DNA from: a virus
Reading direction: 5' to 3' (one strand)
Length of the DNA: 62,614 bases
IMG/VR virus record: IMGVR_UViG_3300047496_000106
Coordinates: 1-62,614 of that record
Part shown: in pieces, positions 36,160 to 43,521 of the stretch
How positions within the stretch are numbered: the first letter of the stretch is position 1
Layout: each line of letters opens with the position of its first letter
Position numbers and translations under genes: made by a program
Notes under the pieces: generated by a model
The model's input: only the letters and a program-made list of their open reading frames with translations
Databases searched by the model: none
Told to the model about the DNA's origin: nothing

Positions 36160-37416
36160 TTAGCCCCAATCGCCCAGCAGCGCTTCCACGTCGCCCGGAA
36201 CCTCCTCGGCGGCCGGAGCCGGCTTGTCGGCCTTGGGCTTCGCGGTGGCCTTCGTTGTAACCGGCTTGGTGGGCGCGGCGTTGACCGGCTTGGCCTTGTC
36301 GGCGGCCGGCGACGAAGCTCCGGGAACAATGATCTCGCCGTCATCCCCGTCATCATCGGAGGCGACCGTGATCGTCTCGTCGGCGTCTTCATCCTCGTCG
36401 GCTTCAGCCTCGGCCGCGAGACGGTCGGCTTCTTCCTTGGCCTTGCGCGCCATTTCCGCCTTGGCGGCCTTGGCGACAGCCTTGGGGTCGGGCGTGGGAG
36501 CCTTCGCGGCGTTGTCGGCGGCGACCTTTTGCGTGGCGGCCTGGGCCAGCGCCTTGGCCTTCTCGGCGGCGGCCTTGGGATCGACCTTCACAACATTCGA
36601 CGCGGCCGGCGCTTCGTCCTCATCCTGCTTCACGCCATCGGCCCCAGCCGGCGTCCAGGTCCCGCCTAGGAGGTTCTTGACGGCGTCCTGGCGCTGGATT
36701 TCATCAATGATCGGGATGTCGTCCTGGCTGACCCAGCTATCCCGCGCGAACAGGATTTTGGGATAGGTGATGTTCGGGTCCGGATCGAACTTCATCTTCG
36801 TGACGACATAGCCCGTGTTGTTCAAGCCCATGCCACGCAGGTGATCGATGTAGCGCGAGAAGGCGAACCAACCATCCTTCTCGTGTTCCTGGTTCTTGCC
36901 GGTGTAGTCCGAGGTCATCGGCACCTTCATGCGCAGCGGCGAGAAGTCCAGGCGCTTGGATGGGATGACAGCCGTCATGCGATGCTGGCGGCAAGCCGTG
37001 GTCGCGTCGCCCGCCTCCGTCACCTTGTCGCCCTTCACCGCGCGCGGGCAACCGGCGCAGGTCGAGTTCTGGATTTGCGCCGACTTTGGCGACGGCTTGA
37101 CGCCATCCTCGGACCAGCAGCCGGGAGCCGTGACATTGTTGGGGTCGAACGCGCCGACGTAATACTGGCGACCGCGCTCCTTGGCGTAGTCAAGGACGAT
37201 CACGCGCATGGTCTGAACCGGCTCTTCGTCACCGTTGGACAGGCGGCGCATCAACGGCGTCTTGACGCCCTCGATCACCGTGGCCCAGGTCTTGCCGCCG
37301 AAGGTCAGCGACGGGACTGTTTGGCGATCGGCGATGTTGCCCTCGTTGCTCTCCTGGTGAGCGACGATATACGCGGGCAACGCTTCCTTGGTCGTGGTCT
37401 GAACAGCATTAGGCAT
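36160..37416 (-). CDS. Putative single-stranded DNA-binding protein
   Basis: This 418-residue protein starts at ATG 37416, with GGAGA upstream. Residues 1-250 form a globular domain with a Cys cluster (APGCWSEDG, NSTCAGCPRA, TTACRQHR) and beta-rich sequence (NTGYVVTKMKFDP). The rest is an Ala/Lys-rich linker and a short acidic C-terminal tip, DVEALLGDWG. A globular domain plus flexible linker plus acidic tip is the plan of ssDNA-binding proteins, and the Cys-containing domain recurs in phage replication modules. The call is from architecture and neighbours (primase, helicase, polymerase). Confidence 0.5.
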   Translation of the reverse strand: MPNAVQTTTKEALPAYIVAHQESNEGNIADRQTVPSLTFGGKTWATVIEGVKTPLMRRLSNGDEEPVQTMRVIVLDYAKERGRQYYVGAFDPNNVTAPGCWSEDGVKPSPKSAQIQNSTCAGCPRAVKGDKVTEAGDATTACRQHRMTAVIPSKRLDFSPLRMKVPMTSDYTGKNQEHEKDGWFAFSRYIDHLRGMGLNNTGYVVTKMKFDPDPNITYPKILFARDSWVSQDDIPIIDEIQRQDAVKNLLGGTWTPAGADGVKQDEDEAPAASNVVKVDPKAAAEKAKALAQAATQKVAADNAAKAPTPDPKAVAKAAKAEMARKAKEEADRLAAEAEADEDEDADETITVASDDDGDDGEIIVPGASSPAADKAKPVNAAPTKPVTTKATAKPKADKPAPAAEEVPGDVEALLGDWG

Positions 37417-37433
37417 GTTACTATCTTCTCCAA

Positions 37434-37820
37434 TCAAGACTTGCGTACGTGAACTTCATATTTGTCGAACGTGCTTACGCCTGGAGGCAACCTATTTTCG
37501 TTGGTCTCCATGTACTCGGTGATCGCGGTGCGCTTGATGCGCCGCTCCAGGAAATCGAACGCGTTGTTTTCGGCGATCCAGGCGTAGAAGGCCTCCCAGT
37601 CGCTCGCCGACGGCATGACGACCTTCTGCTTGTAGAAGGTGCCGGCGTTCGTGCTCGATGAGTTGACCTTGGCGTCGTTGAGATGCTTGAGCAAGAACAT
37701 GCCCAAGCGGTCTTGGTCGGCGGAAAGCTTGGCGTCCTCGGCCTCCCATTCCCGCTTGCGCTTAGCGCGCGCGTCGCGGATATTCACATAAGCGCGCACC
37801 ACGCGTTCCATGTCGGCCAT
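37434..37820 (-). CDS. Conserved phage protein of replication module
   Basis: This 128-residue protein has ATG 37820 with GAGGTGGCG upstream. The layout is familiar: MADMERVVRAYVNIRDARAK, a charged helix with WEAEDAKL, then TFYKQKVVMPSASDWEAFYA, FLERRIKRTAITEYME and a closing LPPGVSTFDKYEVHVRKS. I know this arrangement from many phage replication regions, but no function has been assigned that I can name. A promoter-like sequence lies in the gap upstream. Confidence 0.7.
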   Translation of the reverse strand: MADMERVVRAYVNIRDARAKRKREWEAEDAKLSADQDRLGMFLLKHLNDAKVNSSSTNAGTFYKQKVVMPSASDWEAFYAWIAENNAFDFLERRIKRTAITEYMETNENRLPPGVSTFDKYEVHVRKS

Positions 37821-37842
37821 CGCGCCACCTCTGATTAATGTT

Positions 37843-37872
37843 GTAGCATATACCTTGTAGGGATGTCAAGCC
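37843..37872 (-). promoter_or_regulatory. Candidate sigma70 promoter upstream of the 37.8 kb gene
   Basis: On the minus strand TTGACA (about 37867-37872) is followed after 18 bases by TACAAC (37843-37848). The -35 is perfect but the -10 matches only four of six positions, so this is a weak or regulated candidate. It reads toward the conserved replication-module gene and the putative ssDNA-binding protein gene. Confidence 0.4.
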
Positions 37873-39425
37873 GCGATGGACTTGTAGAGGCCGAGGATAC
37901 TGTCTTGGTTGATCCTGCGTCCGTCGACCATTTGATAGATTTTCCACTCCAGCGCGCAACCGCCGATGCGGAAAATGCTCATCACCCTTGTTTGTCCTGT
38001 TCGGTTGAACCTCTCCTTCACTTGCTCATATTCGTCACCGGAATAGATCGGCGCGTAGAAGATCAAGGTGTCGGCCTCCACGAGGTTCAACCCATGGGCC
38101 ATGACCTTGGGATGGCAGAGCAGCACGCGCGGGTCGGCGCTCGTCTTGAACGCCTGGATGATCCGGTTGCGCGCCCCCGACGAAACGTCGCCGTTGAGGA
38201 CGCCGACGCCATGGTGCTGGCCGATCTCGCGGCCAAGCTCTTTGATGATCCCCTTGAACGGCACGACGACCAGCACCTTGGCGCTCGCCTTGGCGATGAG
38301 GTCGAGCACCGCCCTGACGCGCGGCGCGTGGTCCACGCTCTCGTATGTGTCGGTCCCAGGTATCTTGATCGCGCCGCAACATATCTGGCGAAGCTTATTG
38401 ATCTTGTCCGCCGCGTTGACGGCGGTGATCTTTCCCGCCCGCAGCGTCGCTTGCATGTCCTCCTTCATGTCGGCGTAGGCCGCGAGCTGGGCCTTGGTCA
38501 AGGGCACGAAATGATCCCTGGGCGGCATCATCTCGGGCAGCGTGAGGCAGTCCGCCTTGAGGAAACGAATGGCGGGCTGGAGCGCGTTGTAGGCGTCGCG
38601 GTAGCTGTCGGCGCGCGGCACCCACTTGAACTGCGTCACCTGAAGCATGGTGGCCCGCCTGAACGCGCCGAAGAACCTCGGCACCTTGGACGGGTCGACG
38701 ATTTGCGCCAAGGCCCAGGCGTCGGTTGGGTTGTTCGGGCATGGTGTTCCGGTCAAGGCCCATACCTTGTGCCGAGGCTTCAGCATGGTGATGAGCGACT
38801 TGAACTTGTCGGTCGTTCGCTCGCGGAACTGATGCGCCTCGTCAATGATGATGAGATCGATGTCCGGACGCTTGCGCAGCGCCTCGCGGACTTCCCCGAT
38901 CTTCAACCCATCATGATTTAGCAGATAGAAGTCCTGGTCGCGCCCTAGCGCTTCTCGACGGTTCTCCCTTGACCCATGGACCACGACGGCCTTGCGATGC
39001 ATGAGCACGTCGAAGATGTCCTGGAGCCACACGCGCTCCAGCGTCGAGAGCGGCGAGAGGATGAGCACGCGGCGCACCACGCCGATCGACATCAGGTAGT
39101 CGGCGGCCCACAGCGCCGAGGCCGTCTTGCCGATGCCCATCTCTGAAAGATTGAAGCAGCGATCGTGCAGCGTCATGAACGACGCCATCTCGATCTGGTG
39201 GGCGAACGGCTTGTACTTTCCAGGGAACTTGTATTGATTGACGATCGGCGACTGGACCTTGAACCCAATGTTGTTGAGGAGCTTCGCCGTCTCAAGCGTG
39301 TGCTTGACGGTGATGTTGAAGTCGGGGTGGCTGATATGCCGGCTCTCCGCCGGCATCAGGTCGCGCAAGATCAAGGGATCAGGCGCTTGCAGGACCACGG
39401 ACCTCGTCGCCGCGTGAAGCAGCAT
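37866..39425 (-). CDS. SNF2-like superfamily 2 helicase
   Basis: This 519-residue ATP-dependent DNA helicase or translocase has Walker A MGIGKT (96-101), LILSPLSTLERVW (motif Ia), DEAH box IIIDEAHQF (195-198), ALTGTPCPN (motif III), VVVPFKG (motif IV) and GLNLVEAD with ERFNRTGQT (motifs V/VI). A N-terminal KYKPFAHQIEMASFM is the Q-like motif of SNF2 enzymes. It probably acts in replication or recombination. It starts in a TGATG overlap with the VRR-NUC gene. Confidence 0.88.
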   Translation of the reverse strand: MLLHAATRSVVLQAPDPLILRDLMPAESRHISHPDFNITVKHTLETAKLLNNIGFKVQSPIVNQYKFPGKYKPFAHQIEMASFMTLHDRCFNLSEMGIGKTASALWAADYLMSIGVVRRVLILSPLSTLERVWLQDIFDVLMHRKAVVVHGSRENRREALGRDQDFYLLNHDGLKIGEVREALRKRPDIDLIIIDEAHQFRERTTDKFKSLITMLKPRHKVWALTGTPCPNNPTDAWALAQIVDPSKVPRFFGAFRRATMLQVTQFKWVPRADSYRDAYNALQPAIRFLKADCLTLPEMMPPRDHFVPLTKAQLAAYADMKEDMQATLRAGKITAVNAADKINKLRQICCGAIKIPGTDTYESVDHAPRVRAVLDLIAKASAKVLVVVPFKGIIKELGREIGQHHGVGVLNGDVSSGARNRIIQAFKTSADPRVLLCHPKVMAHGLNLVEADTLIFYAPIYSGDEYEQVKERFNRTGQTRVMSIFRIGGCALEWKIYQMVDGRRINQDSILGLYKSIAA

Positions 39426-39841
39426 CAGGCGTCGCTCTTCAGTTGCTCGGTCATGATCCGAATAGCCTCAAGCATCATCGCGCCGTCCTCGGGATCGGGG
39501 GCAGCGCCTTGGGCCTTAGCTTGCGTCGAGCGCTCGAACGCGTCAAGCCATTTCTTGAGCACGCTCGTGGTCTCGGCGTTGACCACGAACCCAAAGGCCA
39601 TGTGGGCGTTGACCGAGTTGAGAAAGCCGCGCTGAAGCGCGCTGGGTCGCGCCTTTTTGCCGGTGTTGGCGAGCTTGGCCTCGATCGCGATGAACACCCC
39701 ATTCTTCAGGGCGTGGAGATCGCTGACGCCTGAGCGACCGAAACCATTTTGGGGGACCATCCACCAAAACCAGCCTCGATCATCAAGGAGCTCTTTCACG
39801 GATTTCTTCACGTCGGCTTCGAGAGGGTTGAGCTTGGTCAT
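39425..39841 (-). CDS. VRR-NUC domain nuclease
   Basis: This 138-residue protein shows the VRR-NUC layout: N-terminal helix (ADVKKSVKELLDDRGWFWWM), GFGRSGVSDLHALKNGVFIA and IEAKLAN. The catalytic set is probably Asp41, Glu54 and Lys56, as in the PD-(D/E)XK superfamily. These small nucleases occur in phage replication modules next to SNF2-type helicases, which is also the arrangement here. It is likely to cleave branched DNA. It overlaps both neighbours by a few bases. Confidence 0.85.
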   Translation of the reverse strand: MTKLNPLEADVKKSVKELLDDRGWFWWMVPQNGFGRSGVSDLHALKNGVFIAIEAKLANTGKKARPSALQRGFLNSVNAHMAFGFVVNAETTSVLKKWLDAFERSTQAKAQGAAPDPEDGAMMLEAIRIMTEQLKSDA

Positions 39842-39987
39842 TTGTCATCCTTGATGATGCGTTCGTCGCCAGTAAGTATCCTGACCGGCGTGCCGGGCGG
39901 GATGTCATTGGGCTTGCGCGGGTAGCGCTTGGGTATCGGATTAACCGTGGTCGGCTTGATGGGAGGGTTCTTCTTGTCGTCGCTCAT
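39838..39987 (-). CDS. Small basic protein (49 aa)
   Basis: This 49-residue protein starts at ATG 39987 and lies between two overlaps: its ATGA overlaps the stop of the upstream 64-residue gene, and its stop TGA overlaps the VRR-NUC start. The sequence is MSDDKKNPPIKPTTVNPIPK, then a proline-rich, basic middle and IPPGTPVRILTGDERIIKDD. The coupled overlaps are the main support that it is real. Function is unknown. Confidence 0.65.
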   Translation of the reverse strand: MSDDKKNPPIKPTTVNPIPKRYPRKPNDIPPGTPVRILTGDERIIKDDK

Positions 39988-40178
39988 TTAGTTGGCTTCC
40001 CTACTGCAATGTATCGTTGGTGGCCGCTCTCGCCATTAGCGCGCATAAGGTAGAAGTCCGTGACTTCGGCGGCTTGCGCCTCGAAGTCATCGTAAGCGCC
40101 GTTGGCGACACCCACGGGCAGCTTGCGGTCCTCCTCGCTCAAGGCTTGCAGCATCACGATGAGTTCGTCGCCGGTCAT
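39984..40178 (-). CDS. Small hypothetical protein (64 aa)
   Basis: This 64-residue protein starts at ATG 40178, sharing one base with the stop of the Cas4-like nuclease gene, and ends in an ATGA overlap with the 49-residue gene. The sequence MTGDELIVMLQALSEEDRKL, PVGVANGAYDDFEAQAAEV and a closing beta strand (HQRYIAVGKP) is a small alpha/beta protein. I know no family. Longer readings upstream overlap the nuclease gene and are not supported. Confidence 0.65.
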   Translation of the reverse strand: MTGDELIVMLQALSEEDRKLPVGVANGAYDDFEAQAAEVTDFYLMRANGESGHQRYIAVGKPTK

Positions 40179-40888
40179 CACTTCTTCTCCTTCATCGGAC
40201 GCCAGTGCTCGCACGTCTTCACGGGGCACCACCCATGGCAAAGTCCCGAGGGTCGTGGTTGCCATGTGTCCGTCTTGAACGCGAGCGCGTACTGCTTCAG
40301 GTCGGGCAAGAACATATTCCAGAGCGTGGGGATGTCGGCTCGCCCCCACACCTTCCGGGTCTCCGTTTTGTCGACGGTCCAGTAATAGCGAGCGTCAATC
40401 AAGTTGATGTGCGGGAACTGGAGAAATGTGTGAATGGCGAACATCGCCAGCTCATCCCATTGATCTTTCTTCTTGCCGGTCTTGTAATCGACCAGCATGC
40501 AGAAATCGCCCGCCTCCTCGCGGTCGAGCACGCGGAAGTCGATTTTGCCGCGATACCATATTCCGTCGTTGCGCCACGAGGACGCGATCGGCTTGGCCTT
40601 GTGGTCGAGCGCGATCGGGGCCTCGCAGAACTTGATCCGGCCGATCTCCCAGCCCGCCGCGTCGAGCTTGGTCATATAGGTTTCATGATCCGCGATGTTC
40701 GCGGGCAGCTTGTATTCGATCCGCGATTGGCGTTTGTCGAACTCCTCATGGACATAGTTGCCCCAGTCCATGGCTTCGCTTTTCACCTCGGGTGGCAAGT
40801 CCTTGAGCACGCGCTTGTGGTGATATTGCCGAGGGCAATTACGAAAATCAGATAAAGCCGTAAACGACCATGCGAGGGGCTTGTTCAT
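40178..40888 (-). CDS. RecB/Cas4-like PD-(D/E)XK exonuclease
   Basis: This 236-residue protein begins WSFTALSDFRNCPRQYHHKR, the usual S-x-x-x-F-x-x-C-P-x-x-Y opening of RecB/Cas4-like nucleases. It continues with GNYVHEEFD (His in the active site), GKIDFRVL (Asp) and CMLVDYKTGKK (Asp-x-Lys, catalytic), and ends with CHGWCPVKTCEHW. The four Cys (one early, three late) could hold an iron-sulphur cluster as in Cas4. It probably processes DNA ends in recombination or packaging. It overlaps neighbours by ATGA. Confidence 0.82.
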   Translation of the reverse strand: MNKPLAWSFTALSDFRNCPRQYHHKRVLKDLPPEVKSEAMDWGNYVHEEFDKRQSRIEYKLPANIADHETYMTKLDAAGWEIGRIKFCEAPIALDHKAKPIASSWRNDGIWYRGKIDFRVLDREEAGDFCMLVDYKTGKKKDQWDELAMFAIHTFLQFPHINLIDARYYWTVDKTETRKVWGRADIPTLWNMFLPDLKQYALAFKTDTWQPRPSGLCHGWCPVKTCEHWRPMKEKK

Positions 40889-41274
40889 ATGTGTCTCCAG
40901 GTATCACGGTTGATGATGTTGCGTAGCGTCGAGCGCGTGATCCCGTAATGCGCGCAGAGCTTCGACGCGCCGCTGCGCTGGCCCGGCTTGACCTTCTGAT
41001 AGGTCGCCCTAATCTCCAGGACTTCCCTCTCGGAAAGCTTGGAACTCATGCAGAGCTGGCCCACGAGATGCCCAGACTTGACGCGCTCGCGAGCCATGGG
41101 CGCGGCGCGCAGGCGCAACTGCTCGGGGGCGTAAATGTGAAGCGCGCCACGCACGGCGGGCACGATGCACTCCACCACGACGCGGGTCTCTCCGCGCACG
41201 GTCTTGAACACGGCGACCACGACGCCGGGCCAGCGGTAGCCCTTGATCTTCTCGACGCGGTCGCCGATGTTCAT
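40885..41274 (-). CDS. Fusion of SH3-like domain and C-terminal HTH
   Basis: This 129-residue protein has an N-terminal 55-residue beta domain (MNIGDRVEKIKGYRWPGVVV, VVECIVPAVRGALHIYAPEQ) typical of small phage proteins with a KOW- or SH3-like fold. The C-terminal part, LSEREVLEIRATYQ, then KLCAHYGITRSTLRNIINRD, has a helix-turn-helix pattern (YGITRSTLRNII). It is a candidate regulator for the operator-like repeats of this genome, one of which lies 14-30 bases upstream of its start. Confidence 0.6.
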   Translation of the reverse strand: MNIGDRVEKIKGYRWPGVVVAVFKTVRGETRVVVECIVPAVRGALHIYAPEQLRLRAAPMARERVKSGHLVGQLCMSSKLSEREVLEIRATYQKVKPGQRSGASKLCAHYGITRSTLRNIINRDTWRHI

Positions 41275-41287
41275 GGCCTAGTCTCCC

Positions 41288-41304
41288 TGTTAGCGGAGGT
41301 AATA
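41288..41304. promoter_or_regulatory. Operator-like inverted repeat (site 1)
   Basis: TGTTA GCGGAGG TAATA: one mismatch from TGTTA-N7-TAACA. It lies upstream of the HTH-fusion gene (start at 41274). The purine-rich centre faces the + strand, opposite to the gene, so here it is not the ribosome-binding site. Confidence 0.6.
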
Positions 41305-41306
41305 GA

Positions 41307-41888
41307 TCAGATATCGAGCGATAGCTGTCCCGAGCCCATGAGTGCCTGGGCTTGGTGAGCTTGGGTTATCGCATCGTCGAGCGCCCCGTGCAGCGTGCCG
41401 GTTCGCTTGACATCCGCGTAGCGCTTCCAAGCGTCACCGGGCGCGAGCGCCTTCAGCGTGCGGAAGCAGCGCTCATCCTTGTAGGACCACGGCATCGTCT
41501 CGCCGACGACGATCCTGAAGGCGTTCTTCAGGATCACGAGATCGAAAGTCGCGCCGTTGCCCCAGGTCGGCAGGCTCTTGGGGCCGAACCAGTCTTTGAA
41601 GGCCCATAGCGCTTCGACCACGTCGACGCCCTTCTCCTTCATGATCGCGTGGCGGGCGGCGTCGTTCTTCTCGGCCATCCAGAACAAGAGCGTTCCGACA
41701 TCCATCTTGAAGCCGAACGGCTGGATGAACTTCTCGCAAAACCCGAGGTCAATGACAACGTGGAAACTGTCCTCCACCCGCCCAGGCTTGTCGAACAGAA
41801 ACTTCACCGCCCCGATCGACCATATCAGCGCGTTGTCGTTGGTACCCCAGGTCTCCAGGTCGACCATGACTTGCAATCCATTATCCAT
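41307..41888 (-). CDS. DEDDh-type 3'-5' exonuclease
   Basis: This 193-residue protein (from ATG 41888) opens with VMVDLETWGTNDNALIWSIG, giving the DxE motif. It continues with TWGNGATFDLVILKNAF (second Asp) and HGALDDAITQAHQA (His and Asp of the third motif). The length and layout fit the exonuclease VIII / Rv2179c-like DEDDh families. A longer form from GTG 41918 would add ten residues and overlap the upstream gene; both starts have weak ribosome-binding sites. Confidence 0.8.
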   Translation of the reverse strand: MDNGLQVMVDLETWGTNDNALIWSIGAVKFLFDKPGRVEDSFHVVIDLGFCEKFIQPFGFKMDVGTLLFWMAEKNDAARHAIMKEKGVDVVEALWAFKDWFGPKSLPTWGNGATFDLVILKNAFRIVVGETMPWSYKDERCFRTLKALAPGDAWKRYADVKRTGTLHGALDDAITQAHQAQALMGSGQLSLDI

Positions 41889-41889
41889 G

Positions 41890-42150
41890 TTAGTGAACTT
41901 TCCCTGAAGGGTTTCCACCCTGTTGCTCCATGTCCTGCTTCACGAGCGAGCCCACGATGCCGCTGACCATCAAGTTCAGCAGCGGCGGGCGCTCGAGGGG
42001 CGGGATGTGGGCGAGATAGGTCGAGACGAACGTCCCGGCCGCGATGATGAATATCCGGATGTCGAATGGCTCGCCTTGGCTTACCTCCGCGAACGCTTGG
42101 TTAAGCTTGTTGGCGAGTTCGTTGGCCTTCTTGAAGTCGTCCTCGGTCAC
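41890..42150 (-). CDS. Hypothetical protein (86 aa)
   Basis: This 86-residue protein has a GTG start at 42150, in a GTGA overlap with the upstream gene. The N terminus is a charged helix (DDFKKANELANKLNQAFAEV), followed by a moderately hydrophobic stretch (IRIFIIAAGTFVSTYLAHIP) that might be a membrane segment. No family is recognised. Confidence 0.65.
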   Translation of the reverse strand: MTEDDFKKANELANKLNQAFAEVSQGEPFDIRIFIIAAGTFVSTYLAHIPPLERPPLLNLMVSGIVGSLVKQDMEQQGGNPSGKVH

Positions 42151-42698
42151 TTCATCTCCTCTGTGTAGGCGTCGAAATTCTCCGTGATATCTTCCTTGAC
42201 TTCGTCCTCCGTATCATGGGTCTTGGTGAAAACCTTAGCCCCTCCCGCGCCTGAGATGATCCCGCCGTATCCAGGACCACGTTTGCTCCGAAACACAGTG
42301 CAGGAGTAGCCCTTGATCTTGGCCGTCGGGTTGCCGTTCTGCGACTTTTTCCACTCGACAGACCGATGCGCGCCGGCCACGCGAACTTGCGACGGCTTTT
42401 CGGGCTCCGTCTCGAACGCGAAACCGCCCAATCCTTTCGGCGACGCGACATAGTAGTGCGTCGCGTCTCGCCACATAAAGCCCAGCTCGACTCCCTTGCC
42501 GAGCACTGGTACCGGGAACACGAGGTAATCGCCCTCGATCTGCCCAGGCCAGCCAACCCGCTGGGCGGCGATCATGGCCTCGCCGAGCTGGGCGACGACC
42601 ACGTCCTCGTTGAACCCAGCGAGCATGTCGCTGAGCCCTGGCATATAGTCCATGCCGTTGTCAGGCATGTCGTCGACGTTGACGCGATACGCGATCAT
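42147..42698 (-). CDS. Hypothetical protein (183 aa)
   Basis: This 183-residue protein has ATG 42698 in an ATGA overlap with the HNH gene. It has a beta-rich middle (LGKGVELGFMWRDATHYYVA) and a basic/Gly region with KIKGYSCTVFRSKRGPGYGG. The C-terminal 30 residues are acidic. I recognise no family. Confidence 0.65.
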   Translation of the reverse strand: MIAYRVNVDDMPDNGMDYMPGLSDMLAGFNEDVVVAQLGEAMIAAQRVGWPGQIEGDYLVFPVPVLGKGVELGFMWRDATHYYVASPKGLGGFAFETEPEKPSQVRVAGAHRSVEWKKSQNGNPTAKIKGYSCTVFRSKRGPGYGGIISGAGGAKVFTKTHDTEDEVKEDITENFDAYTEEMK

Positions 42699-43009
42699 TT
42701 CTTGTCGTGTCCTGGCTTGGTGGCTTCGTGGTTGGCCTTCATGGAGCCGTCCGGATTGCGCGGATAGCTCCGGTTGGCGTGGACGCTCTCGGCGCGATAG
42801 TTCGAGGGCGTGTTCGCCCCGCCCTTGCCGAGCGGCTTCTTGTGGTCCAGGTCTTGCTTGGGCTTGACCAGCCCAAGCTTGAGCGCTTGCCGGCGAGCGC
42901 GGTGCCGGGTGGCGTCGCCGCTGTCGTGGCCCGCGCCAGTCTCGCCCCTGGCCTTGGCGGTCTTTTCTTCTTCCTTGTAGTTCCTGACGTAGCCGGGTGA
43001 GCTAGGCAT
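42695..43009 (-). CDS. Small HNH-type endonuclease-like protein
   Basis: This 104-residue protein has ATG 43009 with AAGGAG upstream. The layout is that of small phage HNH-like proteins: SSPGYVRNYKEEEKTAKARG, RHRARRQALKLGLVKPKQDL, DHKKPLGKGGANTPSNYRAE and HANRSYPRNPDG. The Asp-His pair in DLDHKKPL and the Asn/His residues that follow are the probable catalytic core. It may help packaging or cut host DNA. Confidence 0.65.
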   Translation of the reverse strand: MPSSPGYVRNYKEEEKTAKARGETGAGHDSGDATRHRARRQALKLGLVKPKQDLDHKKPLGKGGANTPSNYRAESVHANRSYPRNPDGSMKANHEATKPGHDKK

Positions 43010-43012
43010 ATA

Positions 43013-43240
43013 TCACTCCTTGCTGACTTGATCGATGATGTCCAGGACCGTGTCCATTTGCACACGGCGATCTTTCTTGTCGATCGAGGCGCATATATTG
43101 ATCTCGATAGCCGTGATGGTCTTGCCCGCGTGAGCGTCGCGCAGCCGCGCGACCTCGGCCTCGAACGCGTCACGCGCCACTATTACGAGCATGTCGATAT
43201 TGTCGAGATCGCGCGTGTCGGCATGGGTCTTGGTTATCAT
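43013..43240 (-). CDS. Hypothetical protein (75 aa)
   Basis: This 75-residue alpha/beta protein (IDMLVIVARDAFEAEVARLR, then a helix ending MDTVLDIIDQVSKE) starts at ATG 43240 in an ATGA overlap with the tiny membrane gene upstream. No family is recognised. Confidence 0.6.
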   Translation of the reverse strand: MITKTHADTRDLDNIDMLVIVARDAFEAEVARLRDAHAGKTITAIEINICASIDKKDRRVQMDTVLDIIDQVSKE

Positions 43241-43332
43241 TGGCGTGGTCCTAGAAACTGAAACGCCGCCATCAAGACAATGATGAGGATCAGCGCGAGC
43301 GCGAACCGCTCGGGCTCACTGAGGAGCGACAT
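43237..43332 (-). CDS. Tiny membrane peptide (31 aa)
   Basis: ATG 43332 to TGA 43237 encodes MSLLSEPERFALALILIIVL, then MAAFQFLGPRQ: a short cytoplasmic start, one membrane helix and a short tail. It overlaps the upstream gene by 17 bases and the downstream one by ATGA, which fits the close packing of real genes here. Function is unknown. Confidence 0.6.
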   Translation of the reverse strand: MSLLSEPERFALALILIIVLMAAFQFLGPRQ

Positions 43333-43510
43333 CGGGCACCTCCAACTTCACCGGCTTGTAGCCGAGCTTCTTCAACTTCTCGATGTCGTAGGGATCTGTG
43401 AAGGCGTTGTGGTCGCCCTTCAACGTGATCTCTTTCTTGGTGGCGTCGATCTTAATGATCCTGAACTTCTTGCCTGTGCGCTCGTTCAACAGAAACATGG
43501 CTTCGGCCAT
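43316..43510 (-). CDS. Small hypothetical protein (64 aa)
   Basis: This 64-residue protein has ATG 43510 chosen because AGGAG is 8 bases upstream; two further ATG codons directly upstream have poor spacing. The sequence MAEAMFLLNERTGKKFRIIK, then ITLKGDHNAFTDPYDIEKLK and a basic end. It is a probable small beta-rich protein. Function is unknown. Confidence 0.65.
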   Translation of the reverse strand: MAEAMFLLNERTGKKFRIIKIDATKKEITLKGDHNAFTDPYDIEKLKKLGYKPVKLEVPDVAPQ

Positions 43511-43521
43511 CATCATCACTC

